DNA of 64,000 bases from Paenibacillaceae bacterium (GCA_004134985.1 REGQ01000003.1:81796-145795), one strand, 5' to 3'; positions 45,277-54,659 are shown, counted from the first letter of the stretch. Numbers and translations are program-made. The notes: generated by a model from the sequence alone, not told the origin.

Positions 45277-46719
45277 ATGCAGCAGCCAAGTACAGGCGCT
45301 TTAGCGAACTGGCTGTTATCCTGGGTGCAGGATAGCGGCGCAATTTACGGATTCCATAATCATTCGGTTTGGGGCTCCAACCCTTATCGCTGGAGCGATT
45401 TCACCAGCGATCACAGCACCTGGGCCAGTCCCTTGCTTCCTTCTCTGGCGCTGATGCTGCAGGAGAAGCAGGAGCCCGAGCTAGCTGATACGCTGCGGAA
45501 GCTCATCCGCTTCCAGACAGCCTCATTTCAACCGGATGGCCAATATGCCCATATCGGTTTTCAGATGGGAGAGAGCCTGGCCGTCGGGCTGATCCATAAC
45601 ATGCTGCCCAACGTTTCACTCGGGCTGACTGCATGGTATGCGCGGGACTGGCTCCCGGAAGAAGATCGGCAGCGCATCCGTCACAGCATGGCCGCTGTCA
45701 TGGATGCGTGCGACAGGATCTATCCCTTTGGCATTATGTATGAGAATGGCCGAGCGATCAGCAATCAGGAGTATGCCAGATTGTGGGGCAAGCTGCTCTA
45801 CGAGAAAGTATTCGGCGAATCGCGCTGGGGCGACGGACTGAAGCAGCAGCTGGATACGATGATCCAGGAATTTCATTTCAGCGGACTGCCTGACCAGGAC
45901 TGCAGCGCTTCCTACCGTTATGCAGGCGATTCATCCAGTACGGAGCCTGCGGAATACTACGGGCTGCTTATCGCCCCGCTCATGGTGGCGTATGAACTTT
46001 ATGGCGAAGACAAGTACTTGGCGGAAGCTGAACGGCTGTGCCGCCATCTCTCCAGATCAGCCTGGCATGACCGGAAAGGCCAAATTCGGCTGCACCGCGT
46101 TCATTACCATACAGGCAGCAGGTGGGTTCAAATCAATGAGCCGATGCTCATTGCCGGCATGGGGATGTCCCTGTTCGGAATTCAGCAGTATCTGGCAGTG
46201 CGCGAGGACGCGGAACTGGCTGCATTTCTGGTCAAATGTGATCAGACCTATGCCGCTTATCAGAACCCGCGGGGATACTTCGCCTCCGCGACAGGGTGGC
46301 ATAATGAAGCGGACATCGCTCCGAGCAGCGCCTGGCATGCGCATGACCTGTTGTACTTGATCGCCCGCCATGGCGCGAATGAGCGTGTATGGCAGGACTT
46401 GAACAAGCGATACGAGCAACTATCCGTTCTGCTCGGGGAACGCTGCATATGGATGGAACATCAGCAGCAATGGACCATTACCGATTATCAGGCAATGGAT
46501 GTCTATCAACTGCTCGGGCGCAAGGATGAGCCGCGCTTTGGGCGCGACATGAGCTGGGTGGGCGGAGAACGCACCCTGCCCGAACATTTCAACTTTGCGA
46601 ACCGGCCTCAGTTCGTCAAGACGGACGAAGGGATCTTCTTGCGGCAAGGGGCGTTTGCAGAACAGGATATACAGTTGTCTTCCATCGCTTCAGTCCCTTA
46701 TCTGGGACTGTGGGCATAG
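45277..46719 (+). CDS. Alpha/alpha-toroid-like protein, unknown function (cluster C)
   Basis: About 480 residues, helical, no signal peptide. Repeated helix pairs (PLLPSLALMLQEKQEPELAD, SLAVGLIHNMLPNVSLGLTA, EYYGLLIAPLMVAYELYGED) fit an (alpha/alpha)-barrel as in GH88/GH105 unsaturated-uronyl hydrolases or polysaccharide lyases, but no catalytic signature could be matched. Conserved-looking polar loops include YRYAGDSSSTEPAEYYG and HRVHYHTGSRWVQINEP. The ATG at 45277 has GGAGGA 7 bases upstream and is 14 bases after the beta-helix stop; a longer frame to 45229 would overlap it. It is fourth in the cluster C operon and likely acts on an imported oligosaccharide. Confidence 0.6.
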   Translation: MQQPSTGALANWLLSWVQDSGAIYGFHNHSVWGSNPYRWSDFTSDHSTWASPLLPSLALMLQEKQEPELADTLRKLIRFQTASFQPDGQYAHIGFQMGESLAVGLIHNMLPNVSLGLTAWYARDWLPEEDRQRIRHSMAAVMDACDRIYPFGIMYENGRAISNQEYARLWGKLLYEKVFGESRWGDGLKQQLDTMIQEFHFSGLPDQDCSASYRYAGDSSSTEPAEYYGLLIAPLMVAYELYGEDKYLAEAERLCRHLSRSAWHDRKGQIRLHRVHYHTGSRWVQINEPMLIAGMGMSLFGIQQYLAVREDAELAAFLVKCDQTYAAYQNPRGYFASATGWHNEADIAPSSAWHAHDLLYLIARHGANERVWQDLNKRYEQLSVLLGERCIWMEHQQQWTITDYQAMDVYQLLGRKDEPRFGRDMSWVGGERTLPEHFNFANRPQFVKTDEGIFLRQGAFAEQDIQLSSIASVPYLGLWA

Positions 46720-46756
46720 CAACGATTCATTCACAAGCATCGGGGGGAAATGTGGC

Positions 46757-48682
46757 GTGAGCAAATCAGATCAGGCGAAGAACATCCCGCAAATAACAGC
46801 GGAAGAAAACTGGACGGCGCCGTCGTGGGCGCTGATGCAGCGTGCCATGTTCGACAAGCTGAACGTGGCCGCAGTTGAGTATGTAGCGCGTTATACCAGG
46901 TCAGACAACACATTGATATGGCGCAACGACTGGCCGGGGATGGATGGCTCGGATGATCCGTATGAAGCCTTTATGAATTTATCTCTGCTGTATGCGCTGG
47001 GCGGCAGCGAGGAAGTCGGGCGACTGGCCGGGGTGATGTGGGAATCACTTACATGGCAGTGGACGCAATATGGTCAAATTCACAATGAATTCGACGGGTA
47101 TTACGATTGGATGCACCATGGGGAAGGCTACTTGTACTTTTACTTCCTTGGCTTGTCCGACCCGGAATCTGTCAAGCTGAAGCAGCGGGCTGTCCGCTTC
47201 TCTCGCATGTATACCGGCGATGATCCGCAGGCGCCGAACTACGATAAGGAAAAACGGCTGATTCGCTCCCCTATTACGGGAAGCCGCGGACCCCGCTTCG
47301 AGATGACTGAGGAGGATTGGGTGACACACCGCGGCGTGCTGGATGATTATCTGGCTCCTTTCGAGGACATCCCGGGTGTAGACTTCGCCAGCGGCAAATG
47401 CAAATGGTCTGATGATGAAATCTATGGTCATATTATTCGGCTCATGAATGAACGGCAGGCCAAGGGCGACGTGCCGCTGAACCTGAACGCAACAGGGATG
47501 ATGGCGCATACGTTCATGCTGACCGGGGATGATACCTTGCGCAGTTGGGTGAAGGAATATATAGCAGTATGGGAAGAGCGCACAGCGCAAAACCAGGGGC
47601 TGATTCCGGACAACGTTGGCTTGAACGGTGAGATCGGAGAATACAATGATGGCAAGTGGTGGGGCGGGTATTACGGCTGGCGCTGGCCTCACGGCTACAT
47701 GACGATCATTGAGCCCGTATTCAATGCATGCGCCAATGCACTGCTTCTTACAGGAGAAAAGCGCTGGCTTGAGCTGGCAAGATCGGTGATGGACAAACAA
47801 TGGAGCTTGGGTGTGCAGCAACAGGATGGCTTTGCCGTTCCCAACCGCCATTTCGACGCAGGCTGGACAGATTATCGTCCTTTCAACGTGCTTCACCCCA
47901 TTCATCTCTGGTTTCTGTCCAGAGCAGAGGAAGATTTGGAGCGGGTGAACCGGGTGGACATCCCGGCGTTTCTGCAGCAGATCGATATTCCTGTCAATTC
48001 GGGGCGAAATGCGATTACTCATAAAGAAACGAAGCATTTCATCGGCAATACGATCCCTTGGTTCCTGTTCATGCAGGGTAAGTTCGAAGGGTATCCCGAG
48101 CAAATCCTGGAAGCGAACATGACGCTGATTGACCTGCAAATTGCTAAAATGCGCTCAACAGCCGGCGACCCGCTTAACTGGAACTGGGATGATGTCAACA
48201 GCATCCATCAATGGCAGGAGTACAGCCCTGTTTACTTCGAAGGGCTGCTGCAGCTTACGCTGGGCGCGCCGATGCACATTTCCCATGGCGGCCTGCAGCA
48301 TGCCAGCGTGCGATATTATGACGGCGCCAAGCAGCGTCCCGGCTTGCCGGAAGGGGTGGCTGCCCTGATCGACAAGCTGGAAGATAATGCGCTTGAGCTG
48401 ACCTTGATCAATACCGATCTGTTCGCCAGCAAAGAGGTTATTGTCCAGGCAGGCTCCTTCGGCGAGCATCAGTTCACCGAAGCTGTAATAAGCAATTACG
48501 CAGGCGATATCTTGGAGACGCTTCCGATTGCCGGCAAATGGCTGCGCGTCGCCATGCAGCCGGGAAGCGGCCTGAAGCTGCGCTTGGGCATGGATCGCTA
48601 TGTTCACCAGCCGAGCTATGCCACACCATGGTTCGATCCTGCGGACGCCGTCCGGCTGATCGAGCCGAGAGCAACAACGTAA
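46757..48682 (+). CDS. Large alpha/alpha-toroid-like protein, unknown function (cluster C)
   Basis: 641 residues, no signal peptide. Segments such as DDPYEAFMNLSLLYALGGSE, HNEFDGYYDWMHHGEGYLYF, KWWGGYYGWRWPHGYMTIIE and FNACANALLLTGEKRWLELA look like helix pairs and aromatic, acidic loops of an (alpha/alpha)6 toroid, the fold of several sugar hydrolases and lyases. The C-terminal 100 residues look like a beta sandwich (LELTLINTDLFASKEVIVQA). The acidic HNEFDGYYDW and YNDGKWWGGYYGW loops could hold the active site. No family name can be given. The start is GTG at 46757 with GGGGGGA 8 bases upstream. It is last in the operon and a strong terminator follows. Confidence 0.6.
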   Translation: MSKSDQAKNIPQITAEENWTAPSWALMQRAMFDKLNVAAVEYVARYTRSDNTLIWRNDWPGMDGSDDPYEAFMNLSLLYALGGSEEVGRLAGVMWESLTWQWTQYGQIHNEFDGYYDWMHHGEGYLYFYFLGLSDPESVKLKQRAVRFSRMYTGDDPQAPNYDKEKRLIRSPITGSRGPRFEMTEEDWVTHRGVLDDYLAPFEDIPGVDFASGKCKWSDDEIYGHIIRLMNERQAKGDVPLNLNATGMMAHTFMLTGDDTLRSWVKEYIAVWEERTAQNQGLIPDNVGLNGEIGEYNDGKWWGGYYGWRWPHGYMTIIEPVFNACANALLLTGEKRWLELARSVMDKQWSLGVQQQDGFAVPNRHFDAGWTDYRPFNVLHPIHLWFLSRAEEDLERVNRVDIPAFLQQIDIPVNSGRNAITHKETKHFIGNTIPWFLFMQGKFEGYPEQILEANMTLIDLQIAKMRSTAGDPLNWNWDDVNSIHQWQEYSPVYFEGLLQLTLGAPMHISHGGLQHASVRYYDGAKQRPGLPEGVAALIDKLEDNALELTLINTDLFASKEVIVQAGSFGEHQFTEAVISNYAGDILETLPIAGKWLRVAMQPGSGLKLRLGMDRYVHQPSYATPWFDPADAVRLIEPRATT

Positions 48683-48718
48683 GAGAGCAATATCCTTGAT
48701 CTATCCGTCCCATATAAC

Positions 48719-48755
48719 AAACACCCCCGGCAGCTAGTCACTGCCGGGGGTGTTT
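48719..48755. terminator. Strong hairpin terminator ending the cluster C operon
   Basis: Perfect 15-base stem (AAACACCCCCGGCAG-type arms at 48719-48733 and 48741-48755) with a 7-base loop CTAGTCA. Short T and A runs flank it on each side, so it probably serves both the operon and the convergent thyX gene. Confidence 0.8.
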
Positions 48756-48781
48756 ATGGTGGGAATAAGCAGGCATCAAGC

Positions 48782-49486
48782 TTACGTCTGAGCAAGCTGT
48801 TCAAGCGACACGGGAAAGATCGGCTTGATCAGCTCAAGAATCGCCTTCGCATAGTCCTGTATTTCTTTCTGTGCGTCATGTTCCAGACGCTGCGCCAGAA
48901 AATGCGCAACCGACTGGACGGATGCCGTCCAATACCAGCGGACATACATTCCGTATGCCGGCAGAAACAGGCGCGCTTGCTCCGCACATACACCGTCAGC
49001 CAGTGCCGCCTCATATTTGGACATCCCGAGTTCCACATAGGCGAGCAGTTCCTGCGTCTGTTTCTCGCCAAGCTCCCAGGCGAGAAGATCGCCGCTGCCC
49101 TGCTTCGAGTTCTCCGGCTTTGACCGCCACTCATCCGCTTGCGGAATATAGAATGCCGGTTCCTCCGTAATGTAGCGGCGACTGGATTCATTCCAGGCTT
49201 CCAGACTGTCGCCGGTGCCTTCATAATGTGCTGAGCCGACAACATACTTCCACCATTGTCTGGCTACCATCAGCGGGGCATATACTTCGAATTGAACAAC
49301 CGCATGACGAAATGGCGACGTGTGGCCTTCACGGGCCAGAAAGCGAATCAGCTTCACATCCCGCTCGCTCAGTTCAAGCGACTGCTTCGCGTAGGATACC
49401 CGAGCCGCATTCACCACCGTCAAATCTGAGCCCATACTGTCTACCAACCGCACATAACCTTTATCAAGCACATTAACCATCTGCAT
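48782..49486 (-). CDS. thyX: FAD-dependent thymidylate synthase, variant active-site motif
   Basis: 234 residues, the usual length for ThyX, which makes dTMP from dUMP with methylene-tetrahydrofolate and FAD. Family features are FLAREGHTSPFRHAVVQFEV, PLMVARQWWKY and the substrate motif NESSRRY. The classical RHRx7S motif is not present in its normal form: after RQW the sequence is WKYVVGSAH, and about 17 residues separate it from NESSRRY instead of the usual few. The N-terminus MQMVNVLDKGYVRLVDSMGS is family-like. It stands alone and convergent to cluster C. An AGGGGAG lies 11 bases before the first ATG (49486); 49480 is the alternative. Confidence 0.88.
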   Translation of the reverse strand: MQMVNVLDKGYVRLVDSMGSDLTVVNAARVSYAKQSLELSERDVKLIRFLAREGHTSPFRHAVVQFEVYAPLMVARQWWKYVVGSAHYEGTGDSLEAWNESSRRYITEEPAFYIPQADEWRSKPENSKQGSGDLLAWELGEKQTQELLAYVELGMSKYEAALADGVCAEQARLFLPAYGMYVRWYWTASVQSVAHFLAQRLEHDAQKEIQDYAKAILELIKPIFPVSLEQLAQT

Positions 49487-50041
49487 TTTTTTATAATCTC
49501 CCCTTCACTGGCCTGTCAAGCTTCTGCCGGATTCGCTGCTTCCCGTTCACTAGCGTTGCATAAAGCCTGACAATGAGTGTAATCCCAATTAAGGCTAATG
49601 TTCTCCTATGAGTTTATCGCAAAAACAAAAAAAAGACAGCTCGTCTTATCACCGCAGGGCATCTTCATCCCTTTAATGACGGCTCATAGCCAAAATTAGC
49701 GGTTGACGAATGCGAGCGAGCGAGGGATCTTGCGCTAAAGCTTGCCACGGCGCTTAAATGGCATCAAATGACCCTTTTGCAAATCTAACACTTGCCACAG
49801 CTGCCACAGCGCTTATTTTCCCTATGGACGGCTAAAATCGGGCGATTTTCGATAAATAAGGTGGCTCAGTTTCCTTACAATATTTATGGGGCTGAATTTC
49901 CCTAAATAGCGCCGCTCATCAGCGTTAGAATTCCACATGTGCGGTTGCGGGTGACCCACCTGCTTTGATCGCGGACATGGCAACTACCTTAGACGGAGCC
50001 ATTTTATCTATTTGTATTGTTGTGTTAGCTTTTATGCAACG
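49487..50041. other. Gene-free stretch with no convincing feature
   Basis: No coding frame with an SD was seen in these 555 bases. There are short echoes such as TGCCACAGCTGCCACAGCGC and the palindrome AAAATCGGGCGATTTT near 49853, but no promoter or terminator I would defend. It contains the thyX upstream region. Confidence 0.6.
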
Positions 50042-51085
50042 CTAGTCTTCCCAGTCTGCAATCTCCTTGCGCACGATAGGAGCCACTTCTGTTCCCAGCA
50101 GTTCAATTGCCCGCATCACCTGCTCATGCGGCATCGTACCGAGCGGCACATGCATCAGGAAGCGCGTAATGCCAACATGCTTGCGCAAGAAAATAATTTT
50201 GCGGGCCACTGTCTCCGGGCTGCCCACATATAGCGCTCCCTCGAAACCGCGAGCCGCGTCAAAGCTCGCGCGCGTATAGGGCCCCCAGCCGCGCTCTCTG
50301 CCGAGCACGTTCATGCGCTCTTGCGTACTCGGGAAGAAAAGCTCCGCGGCCTGTTCATTCGAGTCCGCCAGAAAACCATGCGAATGCGACGCGATCGGCA
50401 GCTGCTTGGGATCGTAACCCGCTTGGACTGCTGCTTTCTTGTAGAGCTGCACCAGCGGCGCAAAGTTAGCCGGACTGCCGCCGATAATCGCCAGCGCAAG
50501 CGGAAGGCCGAGCGTGCCTGCGCGGATGACCGATTGAGGCGTGCCCCCGCTGGCGATCCACACGGGCAGCGGATCTTGCACAGGCCGCGGATATACGCCC
50601 AGATTATGAAACGCCGGACGATGCCCGCCTCTCCAGCTCACCTTCTCCGAAGCGCGAATCGCGAGCAGCAGCTCAAGCTTCTCCTCGAACAGCTCTTCAT
50701 AGTCATTAAGGTCATAGCCGAATAGCGGAAACGATTCAATAAATGAACCGCGGCCTGCCATAATCTCCGCTCGCCCATTCGAAATACCGTCAAGTGTCGC
50801 AAAATCCTGAAACACACGCACTGGATCATCGGAAGAAAGCACGGTTACTGCGCTCGTCAGCCGGATTCGCTTCGTCTGCGCCGCTGCAGCAGCCAACAGC
50901 ACTGCGGGTGCAGAAGCTGAAAAATCGGTTCGATGATGCTCACCAACACCGTACACATCCAGCCCAACCTGATCGGCAAGCACAATCTCTTCCACAACTT
51001 CCCGCAGCCGCTGATCATGGCTCATCACCTCGCCTGTATGAATATCTGGCGATGTCTCAACAAACGTGCTGATTCCTAATTCCAC
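50042..51085 (-). CDS. LLM-class flavin-dependent oxidoreductase (luciferase-like)
   Basis: 347 residues. Bacterial luciferase-like fold: [14 protein letters not shown] at the start, [60 protein letters not shown] and the C-terminal [20 protein letters not shown]. The GEHH motif and the AGRGS turn are typical of FMN-dependent monooxygenases in this class. The substrate is unknown; NADPH or F420-type cofactors cannot be told apart by eye. The GTG at 51085 is chosen because AGGAGG lies 8 bases upstream; the longer frame to 51145 gives an unrelated leader. It stands alone. Confidence 0.9.
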   Translation of the reverse strand: MELGISTFVETSPDIHTGEVMSHDQRLREVVEEIVLADQVGLDVYGVGEHHRTDFSASAPAVLLAAAAAQTKRIRLTSAVTVLSSDDPVRVFQDFATLDGISNGRAEIMAGRGSFIESFPLFGYDLNDYEELFEEKLELLLAIRASEKVSWRGGHRPAFHNLGVYPRPVQDPLPVWIASGGTPQSVIRAGTLGLPLALAIIGGSPANFAPLVQLYKKAAVQAGYDPKQLPIASHSHGFLADSNEQAAELFFPSTQERMNVLGRERGWGPYTRASFDAARGFEGALYVGSPETVARKIIFLRKHVGITRFLMHVPLGTMPHEQVMRAIELLGTEVAPIVRKEIADWED

Positions 51086-51179
51086 TTCGTAGGCCTCCTG
51101 TGCCAATCCAGTTTTGAATATAGTATATATAACACTTCTTTGCACAGCAACTTCTTACTAACACTTCCAGCCGTATTTT

Positions 51180-52082
51180 TTACTTGCTCAAATTTTTGGC
51201 TACAATCAGTTTTATGTCCGGATCAGCAGCAATCTCCGCAGCGCTGCCGACAAATGCGCGCATTGCCTGTTCGTCGCCCATTAATTGATATCGCATCCAT
51301 GCGGTAAGATAGCCGCGATGTTTGCCCCCGTCTTTTTCAATTTCCGTATGTCCTGCGCCTATGGCCGTCGCTGCGAGTGCAGACAGGGTTGAAGAGGTGT
51401 TATCAATCGCCTGTCTATTGCTGGAGCTCGGCGACACGATAAAGTCACGGCTTCCGGCAAAAACAAAGAACGGCACCTTGATGAGCGATGTATCATACAC
51501 ATCCTTCGGATCACACCATTTCAAGGCGGGCAGTGCAATCGACACGACCGTCTTGAATACTTTGCCGTTCTCATAATTGGTATGAGCGTTAATGACGCCG
51601 GTTGAACCTTGCGAATGTCCTGCCGAACCAATTTTCCCGATGTTGATTTTTTTATAAAAAAGACTGGTTTTTACGCTGTTTTCGGCAATCATATACTCCG
51701 CAGCTTCCAGTATTTCTTTGCCTGTTCCGGTCGTTTTACTAAATGTGTCAATAACAATAAACCCCCAGCTGGCTAAATGGGTCAGCAGCGGATCATAATT
51801 ATCCGGGAGGGCGCCTGTACCATTCCCCCATACAATTACCGCGGAAGGCTTATCCAATTTGCGCGGATAATAGATTTTGTACAAATCGCTGTGATCATCT
51901 GCAGCAATGACTGTCGTTTCCACTGCACTGTTTCCCGCTGCTTCATATAATTGTTTGACTGATTTCTCCCTGGACATCGTAGGTTCCGCATTCGGGAAAA
52001 AAATAGAGCCAATAATGACCGCAATTAGAGCAATACCTGCCACCCCTGCCCACTTCCATTTGCCAGACTTTCGAATAATCAT
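51180..52082 (-). CDS. Membrane-anchored or secreted alpha/beta hydrolase
   Basis: 300 residues. An N-terminal membrane segment (about residues 10-30, WAGVAGIALIAVIIGSIFF) anchors or exports the protein. The catalytic domain has the nucleophile elbow IGSAGHSQGSTGVINA (Ser in GHSQG), an Asp candidate in FVFAGSRDFIVSP and the His in GAGHTEIEKDGGKH. The oxyanion loop is IVWGNGTGALPDNYDPLL. It resembles the cutinase/PET-hydrolase-like and dienelactone-hydrolase groups. Substrate unknown; an ester of an extracellular compound is likely. Spacing to the nearest GGGG is short, so the ATG at 52082 is moderately sure. Confidence 0.82.
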   Translation of the reverse strand: MIIRKSGKWKWAGVAGIALIAVIIGSIFFPNAEPTMSREKSVKQLYEAAGNSAVETTVIAADDHSDLYKIYYPRKLDKPSAVIVWGNGTGALPDNYDPLLTHLASWGFIVIDTFSKTTGTGKEILEAAEYMIAENSVKTSLFYKKINIGKIGSAGHSQGSTGVINAHTNYENGKVFKTVVSIALPALKWCDPKDVYDTSLIKVPFFVFAGSRDFIVSPSSSNRQAIDNTSSTLSALAATAIGAGHTEIEKDGGKHRGYLTAWMRYQLMGDEQAMRAFVGSAAEIAADPDIKLIVAKNLSK

Positions 52083-52348
52083 GTCCCCAATATCCTCTTT
52101 TCACGCGCGATCTATCTCTAAAATAGCACACAACCTCCCCGTCATGGCATTAATTCTGCCTTAATTCCTTGGCTCAAAAATAAATCAGATCTCGACGAGA
52201 CTCAGGTGTGCCGCTGCGGGTATGCAGCCAACACTCCTGCAACCCTGCGCTGCCTTTCTCGCAGGCGGCAATCACTGATTTCTAGGTAGCGCCGATTCCT
52301 TAGTATAAAATAATTGCTGAAGGAATAACTTGTAGCGTCGCGGCCCAC

Positions 52349-52695
52349 TTGTCCGTACAAAGCAAGACACCCGGAGCAATTGCCCCGGATGCCTATGCTG
52401 AGTATGTGCGCTGCTATCGCAATCCTGCTTGTGTGCACGCCGTGTGCGAAGACTATCGTGCCACGGTCACCATCGACGTTGCCATTGAGGATGAACAGAA
52501 AGGGATGAAGGCGGTGCAGCCCCTGCTTGCGCTCTGGGGTGATAAGGGAACGGTCGGGAAGCTGTTCAATGTTATCGGTCTATGGAGGAACGTACAGCCA
52601 ATGTCAGCGGCTACTCCCTGCCTTGCGGCCACCTTATTCCGGAAGAAGATCCGCAAGGGCTCCTTCAAGCATTATACGGCTTCTTGCGCAGCTAG
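52349..52695 (+). pseudogene. Remnant of an alpha/beta hydrolase (haloacetate-dehalogenase-like), 3' end only
   Basis: From about 52370 the frame reads PGAIAPDAYAEYVRCYRNPA, then VHAVCEDYRATVTIDVAIED and PLLALWGDKGTVGKLF. These are the late lid, acid and strand regions of haloacetate/fluoroacetate dehalogenases and close alpha/beta hydrolases. After GLWR the frame is lost; one base later it continues as ERTANVSGYSLPCGHLIPEE with the catalytic His (PCGH) and ends at TAG 52693-52695. One missing G in a GG run near 52588 explains the shift. The N-terminal two thirds, with the nucleophile, is absent, so this is a decayed fragment. Upstream of about 52349 no homologous coding sequence was seen. 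Confidence 0.7.
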
Positions 52696-52720
52696 TTGGG
52701 GCGAGCAGCCGCATGCACAC

Positions 52721-53434
52721 TCAATCTTTGTTCCAAATTCTTGTGTTTAAATCAAAACCTTCAATAAGACCAAAGAAAAATGTCAAATCATTGTATAGCT
52801 CCTCAAGCTTGGGTCCATCGACCGGATTTTTCACATCCGTTTCAAAGTAATTTTTTCCCGAAGCGATGGCGATATACATACAAGAATCGACGAATGAAAT
52901 CTCTATCCGTCCCTTGCTGCGGTCTCTAAAGGCCAAAATTCGCTCCATCATGCTGGACGTCAATATATACCTTGCCTCAATCTCATCCGAAGTTCGGGTA
53001 TTAAACGCCTCATTGAAAGCATCGCTCTCCAGCTTGATTTCCTTACGCGCCCTGTCCGATTTACTGAGTGTAAGCCGAAAGACCAAAGGACGCAGCAGTC
53101 TCCCTGCCAGCCTTCCTGCCAACGAACGGCTTATGGCATTTTTCGAGCTGAGCACGGTCATGCCGTTGAAGTTTTTATGAAAATCAGCAACAAATACAAT
53201 CCCTTTAAACGCCTGTATTTTCGTTTTCGTCGTGTGGCCATCGGAGTCCGTCGACTCGCTCTCCAGAACAATCTGAATTTCCGAGAACTGATAATCAGTT
53301 AAGCCAAGCTTCCCCCTGAACAAGTCTTCGCCATGAATCTCATGTATGTCATCGCCAAAAATCAGCGATTTATAAATTATTTCATCCCCCAGCCTAGCTT
53401 GCAGCCCGCTCTCGCCATGAAGTAATCCGCGCAA
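52721..53434 (-). CDS. DUF3137 domain protein, apparently 5'-truncated
   Basis: 237 residues matching the C-terminal part of DUF3137 proteins: GEDLFRGKLGLTDYQFSEIQ, FKGIVFVADFHKNFNGMTVL, EIEARYILTSSMMERILAFR and SFVDSCMYIAIASGKNYFET. Family members usually carry about 100 more N-terminal residues with two membrane helices, which are missing here. The frame begins inside the 3' end of the upstream lipoprotein gene (41-base overlap, different frame). It is either a remnant or a gene that uses an unusual start. No convincing SD precedes the first ATG. Function of the family is unknown. Confidence 0.6.
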   Translation of the reverse strand: MRGLLHGESGLQARLGDEIIYKSLIFGDDIHEIHGEDLFRGKLGLTDYQFSEIQIVLESESTDSDGHTTKTKIQAFKGIVFVADFHKNFNGMTVLSSKNAISRSLAGRLAGRLLRPLVFRLTLSKSDRARKEIKLESDAFNEAFNTRTSDEIEARYILTSSMMERILAFRDRSKGRIEISFVDSCMYIAIASGKNYFETDVKNPVDGPKLEELYNDLTFFFGLIEGFDLNTRIWNKD

Positions 53435-54395
53435 GCAATTCGGTACGAAGCTTCACTAGCTCCTCGTATTCATAGAAAAACAATATTTTTTGCTCCACCA
53501 CAGTGTCGCCGTCTGGCCGGTCGGCAAGAACGAAAAATGCCCATGACTCCGCGATATCCTCTAAAATATTCGTAAGCGCATACTCACTTACAAAGCTGTC
53601 CTCGTCCTCATCCTGCTGATCGTCCGACCAAAACTGCTGGTAGAATGCATAGATGTAAGCGTCGCTCTCCGCACAGCCATCATCGACATAATAGGTGTTG
53701 CACAAATGCTCCTCTGCATCTGGATCAACTTGTTGCGTCCGAAGCGTCAGCAAATGACCAAACTCATGGATGTTTGTATTGACCGCTTCATTGAGCGATG
53801 CCGCCCCTTCAATATTGAGCCCAAATGTCCAGGTTGAATAGTCATCATCATTTTGACGTACAAAACCAAGCGTGTCGTAATGGGAGAAAACCGTAAATAA
53901 TGTCACATCTTCACGCTCATGCGGCGGAATAATGGCTGCAAATCCCTCCCATAGCTCCCTGTGATCATCGGATTCATCCCCGTCTTCCAAGACCAGTTCC
54001 TCCTCCTCGACCCAGTAGCTTGCCTTGGGCTGCTCCTCCAACGCGCTCAACTTCTCATTTTCTTCAATTTCACTCTCTTCCAAGTTTACAAAAGAACCGT
54101 AATTCTCTATTAAATTGGACATCAATTCATTACCTAAATTTTCGCAGCTTTCCAGATCATCGCAAGTCCACTCCGTGATACATCGACTTTCCTCCGATAG
54201 GTAGATCTCATCAACATAACAGTCCGTTTCGACACTGGATAACCCGTTTTCTTCATCGTTATCGGCCGCTGCCTGCAGTTCAGCCTCTTCCCATAACTCC
54301 GAGTTCTCTTCGAGCCATTCACTGCATCCCGCAAGGAACAATGCGCCTAACATAAGCATGACAGCCACCAATTTAATCTTATTCCGTTTTAGCAT
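53394..54395 (-). CDS. Acidic lipoprotein with an HExxH zinc motif
   Basis: 333 residues. The lipoprotein signal MLKRNKIKLVAVMLMLGALF ends at LAGC (Cys24). The mature part is very acidic, with cysteines at about 59, 72, 78 and 84 and two more near 232-243 that could pair outside the cell. HEFGH at residues 210-214 (NTNIHEFGHLLTL) is a zinc-metallopeptidase motif and EDIAESWAFF further on may give the third ligand. No family was identified beyond putative zinc-dependent peptidase. It would face the cell exterior. The stop lies inside the DUF3137 gene start. GAGAGCGG precedes the ATG, a weak SD. Confidence 0.65.
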   Translation of the reverse strand: MLKRNKIKLVAVMLMLGALFLAGCSEWLEENSELWEEAELQAAADNDEENGLSSVETDCYVDEIYLSEESRCITEWTCDDLESCENLGNELMSNLIENYGSFVNLEESEIEENEKLSALEEQPKASYWVEEEELVLEDGDESDDHRELWEGFAAIIPPHEREDVTLFTVFSHYDTLGFVRQNDDDYSTWTFGLNIEGAASLNEAVNTNIHEFGHLLTLRTQQVDPDAEEHLCNTYYVDDGCAESDAYIYAFYQQFWSDDQQDEDEDSFVSEYALTNILEDIAESWAFFVLADRPDGDTVVEQKILFFYEYEELVKLRTELLARITSWRERAAS

Positions 54396-54659
54396 AACCG
54401 CTCTCCCATGTGACTGAACTCACCCTATTAATCTACCAATTTTTTCTTAAAACCTTCTATTAATATAGCATGAACTATGTCTTTTTTCCTAGTCCAAAAG
54501 AACTGCTACCCAGGCAAATCCGATTTCGAAGAAAATTACCCCGCCATCGAAGAAATGTACACCTGCTCGCTGCCCTGAAGCTTGCTTTAAGATAAGGGTG
54601 TGTACAGAAATGAGAGGCGTCACTTCAACCAATTATGTAATCAGAGCGGAGGGCTCGAC

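Noticed and set aside
54486-54580. A short frame ending YPAIEEMYTCSLP before cluster D, like the end of a lost gene
   Set aside because: Only about 28 codons with no recognised family; could be chance, so it was not listed as a pseudogene.
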